DNA from: Nitrosomonas sp. | GTDB taxonomy: Bacteria; Pseudomonadota; Gammaproteobacteria; Burkholderiales; Nitrosomonadaceae | Length of the DNA: 5,978 nt | NCBI GenBank assembly: GCA_029881855.1 | Contig: JAOULU010000109.1 | Coordinates: 1 to 5,978, forward strand | Reading direction: 5' to 3' | Shown: positions 1-5,175 of the stretch, in pieces | Layout of the letters: each line of letters begins with the position of its first letter | Position numbering within the stretch: position 1 is the first letter of the stretch | Notes under the pieces: model-generated | The model's database searches: none | What the model was told of the DNA's origin: nothing | The model's input: the letters and a program-made list of their open reading frames with translations, nothing else | Position numbers and translations under genes: made by a program

Positions 1-992
1 ACGATACACCTAGAACGCGCAGGTGAAAAGCGCCAGTCAGACGTGAAAGAAAGCACCAGAAAATCTGCTTTTACATTTTTGAATGCCGCACTTAGATCTC
101 CACCATAAACTGCAGCAGGATCAAAGTAATCCAGTGCTTTGGTCATCAACAAATAACTATTTGCATCAAATAAATCTGCAAACTTGTCTCCTTGATAACG
201 TAAATACGATTCAATTTCAAATTCAATGTCAAAATCAAAAGAAAGCCCGTCACCTCTTAAATCACGCCCAAACTTTTCGGCCATTGAATCATCTGAAAGA
301 TAAGTTATGTGCCCTAACATACGCGCAAGCCGGAGACCTCTTCTAGGCAAAGTGTTATAGGTGTGATAATCGCCGCCATAAAAATCCTGATCAGTAATGA
401 TAGCCTGACGAGCAACATCATTAAATGCAATATTCTGCGCTGTTAATTTCGAAGCTGCCGCAATAACCAGTGCATGACGAACTTTATCTGGATAATCCAA
501 CGTCCATTGCAGTGCCTGCATTCCACCCAGGCTACCTCCAACCAAAGCTGCAAATTGCTCAATGCCAAGATAGTCCGCAAGTTGAACTTGGGTTTCTACC
601 CAGTCTTCTACCGTTACAATTGGAAAATTTGCACCATAATGTTTGCCTGTTCTGGCATCAATACTGGCTGGTCCTGTAGAACCATGACACCCACCTAAAT
701 TATTGACCCCAATTACAAAAAATCGGTTTGTATCAATTGGCTTACCTGGCCCAATCATATTATCCCACCAGCCGATATTTTTAGGTGAATCCTGATATAC
801 GCCAGCAACATGATGACTACCTGAAAGGGCATGGCAAACCAATACTGCATTCGATTTTTCTGAATTTAACTTGCCATAAGTTTCATACACTAAATTATAA
901 CTACTTAACACCGCGCCACTTTTTAGCTGCAATGGTTTATCAACATGCACATATTGTGGCGTAACAATCCCTACTGAATTCGAGTCTTGCAT
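1..992 (-). CDS. metX: Homoserine O-acyltransferase MetX, probably O-succinyltransferase (3'-partial)
   Basis: Acylates the hydroxyl of L-homoserine, the committed cytoplasmic step of methionine synthesis. The reading frame is open from ATG at 992-990 to the left edge without a frameshift, giving 330 residues of a family that usually has about 375-380; roughly the last 45-50 residues are outside the window. It is an alpha/beta-hydrolase fold protein. The nucleophile elbow GGSLGG has Ser154. The family signatures [15 protein letters not shown] and [12 protein letters not shown] are present, and Asp319 in SDWRF is the expected triad Asp. The triad His lies beyond the edge. The DWRF context (Arg321) is, as I recall, typical of MetX proteins that use succinyl-CoA rather than acetyl-CoA, so MetXS is the better guess. 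Start choice: the N-terminus ([13 protein letters not shown]) fits the family, and an in-frame stop lies upstream at 1035-1037. A GGAG at 1011-1008 is 15 nt away, unusually far for a Shine-Dalgarno. The usual partner metW is not visible. Confidence 0.95.
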   Translation of the reverse strand, partial: MQDSNSVGIVTPQYVHVDKPLQLKSGAVLSSYNLVYETYGKLNSEKSNAVLVCHALSGSHHVAGVYQDSPKNIGWWDNMIGPGKPIDTNRFFVIGVNNLGGCHGSTGPASIDARTGKHYGANFPIVTVEDWVETQVQLADYLGIEQFAALVGGSLGGMQALQWTLDYPDKVRHALVIAAASKLTAQNIAFNDVARQAIITDQDFYGGDYHTYNTLPRRGLRLARMLGHITYLSDDSMAEKFGRDLRGDGLSFDFDIEFEIESYLRYQGDKFADLFDANSYLLMTKALDYFDPAAVYGGDLSAAFKNVKADFLVLSFTSDWRFSPARSRCI

Positions 993-1040
993 TGTTTTAT
1001 AAAGAAGCTCCGGAAGATACAACCAAATTATGAATTATGA

Positions 1041-1073
1041 ACCGCACATTATATCGTTAAAGCATCAGCCCAA
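1041..1073 (-). promoter_or_regulatory. Candidate sigma70 promoter for metX
   Basis: On the minus strand a perfect -10 hexamer TATAAT occupies 1053-1048. The best -35 is poor: AGCTTG with a 17-nt spacer, or CTTGGG with 15. A start near 1041 would give a leader of about 48 nt, too short for a SAM riboswitch. No hairpin with a T-run is seen between the ptsI stop and metX, so read-through from the PTS genes could also supply metX transcripts. The rest of the 993-1115 gap holds only a repeated 8-mer aagctagc (1072-1079 and 1113-1120). Confidence 0.35.
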
Positions 1074-1115
1074 GCTAGCAAGCTCTGCAACAAATCGACT
1101 GGCAGTAAATATAAG

Positions 1116-2843
1116 CTAGCTATTTAATTTGGCCAATAATCCAAGTATCTTTTCCGGGTTATCTGTTTTAATAGTTTTATGTGCTAACGGAATGATATCT
1201 GGCAAATAACTTTTTAATATTTGATTTTTCACGGTTAATAATTGAGCTGGATACATAGAAAACTGTTTCAAACCTAGACCCAATAGCAATCGTGTGAATT
1301 GTATATCGCCCGCCATTTCGCCACAAATAGCCACCGGCATCTTTGCACGATTAGCGGTTTGTATAACACGTGAAACCAACCAGAGTATTGCTGGGTGCAA
1401 TGGATCATAAAGATGAGCAACTGTATCATCAACCCGGTCAACTGCCAGTGTATATTGAATCAAGTCATTTGTTCCAATGGATAAAAAATCGACCTTTTTC
1501 ATAAAAATTTCCAAGCATAATGCCGCCGCAGGTATTTCTATCATCCCACCAACTTGAATATTCTCGTCAAATGCAATCTTCTCGGCGCGTAAATCTTGCT
1601 TAGCTGATTCAATTAAATGCAAAGTTTGGTTAATTTCAGATACATTTGAAAGCATCGGCACTAAAATGCGTATTTGACCATATTTTGATGCACGTAAAAT
1701 TGCACGTAATTGGGCTAAAAACATTTGTGGCTCAGTCAAACTCAGTCTTATTGCTCGCAAACCCAACGCTGGATTAGCCGCAACTTGGCTAGTACCTTTT
1801 AGGTTTTTATCAGCACCCAAATCAAATGTACGAATTGTTACTGGTTTGCCCCTCATTCTAGTAGCAACATAACGATAAGCTTCAAATTGCTCATCTTCAC
1901 TTGGTAAATCATCTCGGTTTAGAAATAGAAATTCGCTGCGAAATAATCCAATACCTGTTGCACCACTCTCCTTTACCTGATCCAAATCTTCTGGTAATTC
2001 AATATTCGCATACAAATCGATGGCCTCGCCATCCAATGTTACTGCAGCTACTGTTTTTATTCGCTTGAGCTTACGTTTTTCAAGCTCAATTTGGCTCTTC
2101 CTCAAACGATATTCATCTAATACATACTTGTCAGGGTTTACAATAACTATGCCTCTATTGCCATCTACAATTAGGCAATCGTCTTCTAGAATTAGTTGAC
2201 GGGCGTAATGTAGCGCCACAACAGAAGGAATATTAAGACTACGTGCGACAATAGCGGTATGCGAAGTCAAACTGCCCATATCCGTAAGAAAAGCCGTAAA
2301 TTGATGTTGCTTATATTGCATCATATCAGCAGGACTCAAATCATGTGCAACCAGGATACTGTCACCCAAATTCTTTGAAGCGGGCGGCAAGTAACCTGGA
2401 TGACCTAACAAAGCTTTTAATACACGTTCCACAACTTGTACAACATCAGTTTTACGTTCACGCAAATACGCATCTTCAATTGCTTCAAATTGTTCCAGCA
2501 ATACATCCATCTGCTGCGTCAACGCCCATTCAGCATTACAGTGTGTTTGTAAAATACTATTACGGGTAGCTTCGGATAATGTTGGGTCATCTAAAATCAT
2601 TTGATGCAGATCTATAAACGCACTGAATTCAGCTAAAGCTGGCCCACTCGTCACAGTAGATTGAAGCAACTTAAATTCTTTTCGAACGGATGCAAAAGCA
2701 TTATCGAGGCGTATAATTTCTTTGCTGACCTGGTTCTTGGGTATCAGGTAATGTACAACCTCAAGTGCGGCTGGTGCGGCAAGATGTGCATGCCCTATCG
2801 TTATACCTCCGGACACACCAATCCCTTGTAGGATAAAACTCAT
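1116..2843 (-). CDS. ptsI: PTS enzyme I (phosphoenolpyruvate-protein phosphotransferase)
   Basis: Cytoplasmic first enzyme of the phosphotransferase system: it autophosphorylates from PEP and passes the phosphate to HPr. The 575 residues are full length for the family. An N-terminal HPr-binding domain lies at about 5-130. A swivel phosphohistidine domain at about 150-230 carries GSLTSHTAIVARS, with His195 as the phosphorylated residue. A C-terminal PEP-binding barrel spans about 265-540 with GIGLFRSEFLFL (297-308), RTFDLGADK (338-346), SIGTNDLIQYTLAVDR (455-470) and ICGEMAGD, whose Cys507 corresponds to the catalytic Cys of enzyme I. All key residues are present, so it should be active. It is the last gene of the EIIA-HPr-EI cluster. 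Its ATG overlaps the HPr stop as ATGA, with a strong purine-rich ribosome site inside the HPr gene. I see nothing marking it as EI-Ntr: there is no N-terminal GAF domain. Confidence 0.97.
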   Translation of the reverse strand: MSFILQGIGVSGGITIGHAHLAAPAALEVVHYLIPKNQVSKEIIRLDNAFASVRKEFKLLQSTVTSGPALAEFSAFIDLHQMILDDPTLSEATRNSILQTHCNAEWALTQQMDVLLEQFEAIEDAYLRERKTDVVQVVERVLKALLGHPGYLPPASKNLGDSILVAHDLSPADMMQYKQHQFTAFLTDMGSLTSHTAIVARSLNIPSVVALHYARQLILEDDCLIVDGNRGIVIVNPDKYVLDEYRLRKSQIELEKRKLKRIKTVAAVTLDGEAIDLYANIELPEDLDQVKESGATGIGLFRSEFLFLNRDDLPSEDEQFEAYRYVATRMRGKPVTIRTFDLGADKNLKGTSQVAANPALGLRAIRLSLTEPQMFLAQLRAILRASKYGQIRILVPMLSNVSEINQTLHLIESAKQDLRAEKIAFDENIQVGGMIEIPAAALCLEIFMKKVDFLSIGTNDLIQYTLAVDRVDDTVAHLYDPLHPAILWLVSRVIQTANRAKMPVAICGEMAGDIQFTRLLLGLGLKQFSMYPAQLLTVKNQILKSYLPDIIPLAHKTIKTDNPEKILGLLAKLNS

Positions 2844-3109
2844 TCGTCCTCCCCAAATCGATCCTCAATCAATGCAGTCAATGCGGCTATCGCTTCATCT
2901 TCATCTGCACCTGTTGCTTCAATCGTTATAATAGAACCTTTGCTAGCAGCCAGTGTCATGACACCCATAATACTCTTTGCATTTACACGCCTATCTTTGC
3001 GTGCCACCCATACTTCACATTTATACTGACTGGCTAATTTTGTTAATTTTGCAGATGCCCGTGCATGTAGTCCTAATTTATTGATAATCTTTATTTCTTT
3101 ATGTTGCAT
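2840..3109 (-). CDS. ptsH: Phosphocarrier protein HPr
   Basis: Small cytoplasmic phosphocarrier between enzyme I and EIIA. Started at ATG 3109-3107 it has 89 residues, normal for HPr, and begins MQHKEIKIINKLGLHARASA, which puts the phosphorylated histidine exactly at position 15 (GLHAR). Ser46 lies in VNAKSIMGVM, the context recognised by HPr kinase/phosphorylase in Gram-positive bacteria and in HprK-bearing proteobacteria, so it is probably also a serine-phosphorylated regulator; hprK is not in the window. An open frame extends to 3154 but would add 15 residues with no HPr similarity, so that start is rejected. The gene overlaps the end of the EIIA gene by 11 nt and ends in an ATGA overlap with ptsI. 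A weak GGAA ribosome site sits about 7 nt upstream, so translation probably depends on coupling to EIIA. Confidence 0.96.
   Translation of the reverse strand: MQHKEIKIINKLGLHARASAKLTKLASQYKCEVWVARKDRRVNAKSIMGVMTLAASKGSIITIEATGADEDEAIAALTALIEDRFGEDE
2848..2854 (-). promoter_or_regulatory. Strong Shine-Dalgarno of ptsI inside the HPr gene
   Basis: GGGGAGG on the minus strand ends 4 nt before the ptsI ATG, within the last codons of the HPr gene. This close match to the anti-Shine-Dalgarno, together with the ATGA start/stop overlap, fixes the ptsI start at 2843 and points to translational coupling with HPr. Confidence 0.7.
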
Positions 3110-3503
3110 TGCATGATTCCACAGTAATATGCTTAATACCGTCCTTACCACCACTCAATGCTTTTTCCAATACAATCAGCAAGGGCTCATTGCTATAGGT
3201 TATTGTTCTAACCAGCATAGGCAAATTAACACCTGATAGACATTCTATCTTTCCCGGTACAATTAACCGACTGGCAATATTACAGGGAGTTGCGCCATAA
3301 ATATCACTTAGTACTAGTACACCACCACCACTATCGAGCTCTTTTACTAATGACTGGGCTTTAATCAGCATATCACTTGGATCATCTTGTTTAAAAATAC
3401 TTAAATGCTGCAAATTCTTTGGTTTCTCGCCTACAACATGACTTACGCAACGAATCAGATGAACACCTAAATCTTCGTGAGTAATCACTAAAATTCCAAT
3501 CAT
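3099..3503 (-). CDS. PTS system mannose/fructose-family EIIA protein
   Basis: A 134-residue stand-alone EIIA domain of the mannose family, the size of the EIIA half of E. coli ManX. His9 in VITHE is the expected phosphorylated residue. The active-site loop SDIYGATPCNIASR (66-79, with Asp67) and GVNLPML (91-97) match the family. It accepts phosphate from HPr. No EIIB, EIIC or EIID follows; HPr and EI do. It therefore probably acts as the regulatory end point of an incomplete PTS, as in other betaproteobacteria, rather than in uptake; its target cannot be told from the sequence. The start ATG at 3503-3501 is preceded by AAGG (3516-3513) at a 9-nt spacing, a good ribosome site. It is the first gene of the cluster and is transcribed away from the GGDEF gene. 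Homologues are called ptsA, manX or EIIA-Man; I assign no symbol. Confidence 0.93.
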   Translation of the reverse strand: MIGILVITHEDLGVHLIRCVSHVVGEKPKNLQHLSIFKQDDPSDMLIKAQSLVKELDSGGGVLVLSDIYGATPCNIASRLIVPGKIECLSGVNLPMLVRTITYSNEPLLIVLEKALSGGKDGIKHITVESCNAT

Positions 3504-3583
3504 ATTATTTCGCCTTACATTTTAATTTTACCAGCATTACTAGTTTGAATAGTTCAACCATAGGGTTAAAATTTGGATAGTTG

Positions 3584-3628
3584 ATGCGTTATTCTAATAG
3601 CATGAACTTTACATTTTAGAATGAGCAT
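3584..3628. repeat. Imperfect inverted repeat in the divergent intergenic region
   Basis: The left arm ATGC-GTT-ATTCTAA (3584-3597) pairs with the right arm TTAGAAT-GA-GCAT (3616-3628): 11 base pairs in two blocks (4 and 7) around a small internal loop, with an 18-nt centre. It is not GC-rich and has no T-run, so it is not a terminator; an operator or a leader hairpin are the alternatives. Confidence 0.5.
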
Positions 3629-3636
3629 AAAATAAT
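3608..3636 (+). promoter_or_regulatory. Candidate sigma70 promoter for the GGDEF gene
   Basis: TTTACA at 3608-3613 (5 of 6 to TTGACA), a 17-bp spacer, and AATAAT at 3631-3636 (5 of 6 to TATAAT), reading toward the GGDEF gene. It would give a leader of about 190 nt. Such matches arise easily in AT-rich DNA, so support is weak. The right arm of the 3584-3628 inverted repeat lies within the spacer, which would suit a repressor or activator site. Confidence 0.25.
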
Positions 3637-3683
3637 ATTTACAAAATTGTTACAACCAAAACCCTATTTCATCCTACTTCGTA

Positions 3684-3704
3684 AAAACAATTAGCAGTTG
3701 TTTT
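3684..3704. repeat. Symmetric 7-7-7 dyad AAAACAA-N7-TTGTTTT
   Basis: Two perfect 7-bp arms (3684-3690 and 3698-3704) around a 7-bp centre, TTAGCAG. The 21-bp size and spacing resemble an operator for a dimeric regulator. It lacks the GC-rich stem of an intrinsic terminator. AT-rich composition makes a chance dyad possible. Confidence 0.45.
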
Positions 3705-3831
3705 AATAAGTCATCAGAGGGCAGTAAAATAACAATTTAGACATCCATTAAATATTGTAGGGTTGAAAGATTAATGCCGTTATAACAAGGTGTAATACTT
3801 CAATGGTCTCATATTATAGCGAGTAGCAAAT

Positions 3832-5043
3832 ATGAAAGAAGATTGTAGGATTATCGCTTATCAGAAAGCAGTTAAAGCAATGTGTCGTGGTGAACCTATA
3901 ATAAAAATCCCTACGGGCGATGATAAGATAGGTCACCTAGGCAAATTATTGCGAAAATTATACGCTCACCATAAAAAGATATATTCTGAATATCAACTGA
4001 TTAACAAAATAATAACTGAAAATAATCTCAACTTAGGGCTAAATGACACATTGAGTCATGTCTATGATTCATGCAAACAACTCGTTCCCTACGACAGAAT
4101 GAGTTTAGCGTTACTCGAAAAAAATGGAACCGTGCTCAAAATATACTGGGTACGCGCAGACTATAGAGAAATAAAACTATGTACCAACGCTACAATACCC
4201 AACACTGACGATATGTTGCAAGAAATGACAAATATCACCGAACCACATGCTATCAATGATTTATCTAAACATAGTAAAAAATATCCAACTTCAGAATTTG
4301 CAAAAACAATCACTAAAGAAAAAATTCATTCTAGCCTAACCTGTCCGTTAATGGCTATTGCTAAACCTATCGGATTTCTTTTTTTCTCATGCCGCAAGAA
4401 AAACGCCTATAAAAAACATCATCAGGTATTCTGCCGAAATATTACGAATCTACTGGCAATAGTGGCTGAAAAAAATAAACTTCACAAAATGATCAGAAAT
4501 CGTAGTCTACTGATTGCGCAAAAGAAAGACCTGGAACAACGTGCCACACACGATGCATTGACTGGATTGTATAATCGGCCCGCTATTCTTGATATCTACC
4601 ATAAACAAATTGCTCGCGCCAAACGCGGGGGCTTCGGAATTGCAGTGATTATGATTGATATTGATCACTTTAAGAAAATTAATGATTCCTGCGGTCACCC
4701 AACGGGTGATATTGTACTTTATCAAATTGCAGACCGACTACTCCACTGTTCTCGCTCTCATGAATATATTGGGCGCTATGGTGGCGAAGAGTTTCTGGCT
4801 ATTCTTTGCCCATACGATAAAACAGGTGCACTAAAAGCCGCCGAAAGATTCCGTTCAGTTATAGCCGAGAAAGCAATTAATACTGATCACACAGTTATTC
4901 CCATTACTATTAGCTTGGGTGTAGCAGTCAACACCGGACAAAGTATATTAGACGAAAACACATTGCTTCAGCAAGCAGACGATGCACTTTACACTGCCAA
5001 AAACAATGGTAGAAATAGAGTCGAGTTGGCTATAAACAAATAG
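3832..5043 (+). CDS. GAF-domain diguanylate cyclase (GGDEF)
   Basis: Predicted to make c-di-GMP from two GTP in the cytoplasm. Of 403 residues, 1-60 contain an orphan HAMP-end-like stretch (IPTGDDKIGHLGKLL, 26-40) with no transmembrane helix before it. A GAF sensor domain at about 68-215 has VPYDRMSLALLE and SSLTCPLMAIAKPIGFLFFS, followed by a linker helix (215-236). The GGDEF domain at about 236-400 has DALTGLYNR (241-249), DIDHFKKIND (276-285), GHPTGD (288-293) and the active-site GGEEF (317-321). Metal and substrate residues Asp276, Asn284, Asp293 and Glu319-Glu320 are present, so activity is likely. The inhibitory site, usually RxxD five residues before GGEEF, is R308-S-H-E311 here. Ten cysteines are spread through the protein. 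No EAL or HD-GYP domain is present. The start is ATG 3832 after an in-frame stop at 3817-3819, with only a weak GAG ribosome site. It is transcribed alone, divergently from the PTS cluster. The GAF ligand is unknown. Confidence 0.93.
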   Translation: MKEDCRIIAYQKAVKAMCRGEPIIKIPTGDDKIGHLGKLLRKLYAHHKKIYSEYQLINKIITENNLNLGLNDTLSHVYDSCKQLVPYDRMSLALLEKNGTVLKIYWVRADYREIKLCTNATIPNTDDMLQEMTNITEPHAINDLSKHSKKYPTSEFAKTITKEKIHSSLTCPLMAIAKPIGFLFFSCRKKNAYKKHHQVFCRNITNLLAIVAEKNKLHKMIRNRSLLIAQKKDLEQRATHDALTGLYNRPAILDIYHKQIARAKRGGFGIAVIMIDIDHFKKINDSCGHPTGDIVLYQIADRLLHCSRSHEYIGRYGGEEFLAILCPYDKTGALKAAERFRSVIAEKAINTDHTVIPITISLGVAVNTGQSILDENTLLQQADDALYTAKNNGRNRVELAINK

Positions 5044-5154
5044 CACCCAAAACAAAAAAATACGCGGCTCTATAGCCTACACAGCTTAACTTGCATATTT
5101 TGCACTTCCACCAACTTTTAAAAGACCCAGCATTTTGTTAATAAATTAATGTAC

Positions 5155-5175
5155 CTTAAACCGAATCTGGTTAAG
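5155..5175. terminator. Weak hairpin between convergent genes, overlapping the mltD stop
   Basis: CTTAAACC-GAATCT-GGTTAAG forms a 7-bp stem with one bulged base between the convergent GGDEF and mltD genes. On the plus strand it is followed by TTCTT, on the minus strand by a merely AT-rich stretch. It is AT-rich with poor T-tracts, so at best a weak bidirectional terminator. It is the only candidate seen in the 5044-5170 gap, which otherwise holds nothing but short AT palindromes such as CTTTTAAAAG (5115-5124). Confidence 0.25.

Larger units (their letters stand above)
3504..3831. promoter_or_regulatory. Divergent intergenic region between the PTS cluster and the GGDEF gene
   Basis: A 328-bp AT-rich region with no convincing gene that must hold the promoters of two divergent units. 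Visible elements are: TTGAA-TAG-TTCAA (3545-3557); an imperfect inverted repeat (3584-3628); TTACAA repeated 11 bp apart (3639-3644, 3650-3655); AAAACAA-N7-TTGTTTT (3684-3704); an imperfect dyad ACAATTTA/TAAATATTGT (3732-3758); and TAGGGTT at 3561-3567 and 3758-3764 with its complement at 3660-3666. No clear promoter for the EIIA gene is seen: a TAAAAT at 3530-3525 has no properly placed -35 and would leave almost no leader. No c-di-GMP riboswitch resemblance was noticed in the long leader of the GGDEF gene. Confidence 0.6.

Noticed and set aside
83..698. Three short plus-strand open frames (83-346, 470-679, 474-698)
   Set aside because: They lie antisense within metX, show no recognisable domain and overlap each other in different frames; shadows of metX.
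1072..1120. Repeated 8-mer aagctagc after ptsI
   Set aside because: Two short copies, one overlapping the ptsI stop; no hairpin with a T-tract, probably chance.
2345..2569. Plus-strand 74-codon open frame
   Set aside because: Antisense to well-conserved ptsI with low-complexity composition; no family resemblance.
3110..3154. Longer HPr start at 3154
   Set aside because: Adds 15 residues not found in HPr and shifts His15; the ATG at 3109 gives exact HPr numbering.
3637..3831. c-di-GMP riboswitch in the GGDEF leader
   Set aside because: No GEMM-type conserved core or paired helices were recognised; the segment is AT-rich with simple dyads only.
4507..4725. Minus-strand 72-codon open frame
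   Set aside because: Antisense to the conserved GGDEF domain core; no independent support.
5115..5124. CTTTTAAAAG palindrome in the convergent gap
   Set aside because: No loop, no GC stem and no T-run; ordinary in AT-rich DNA.
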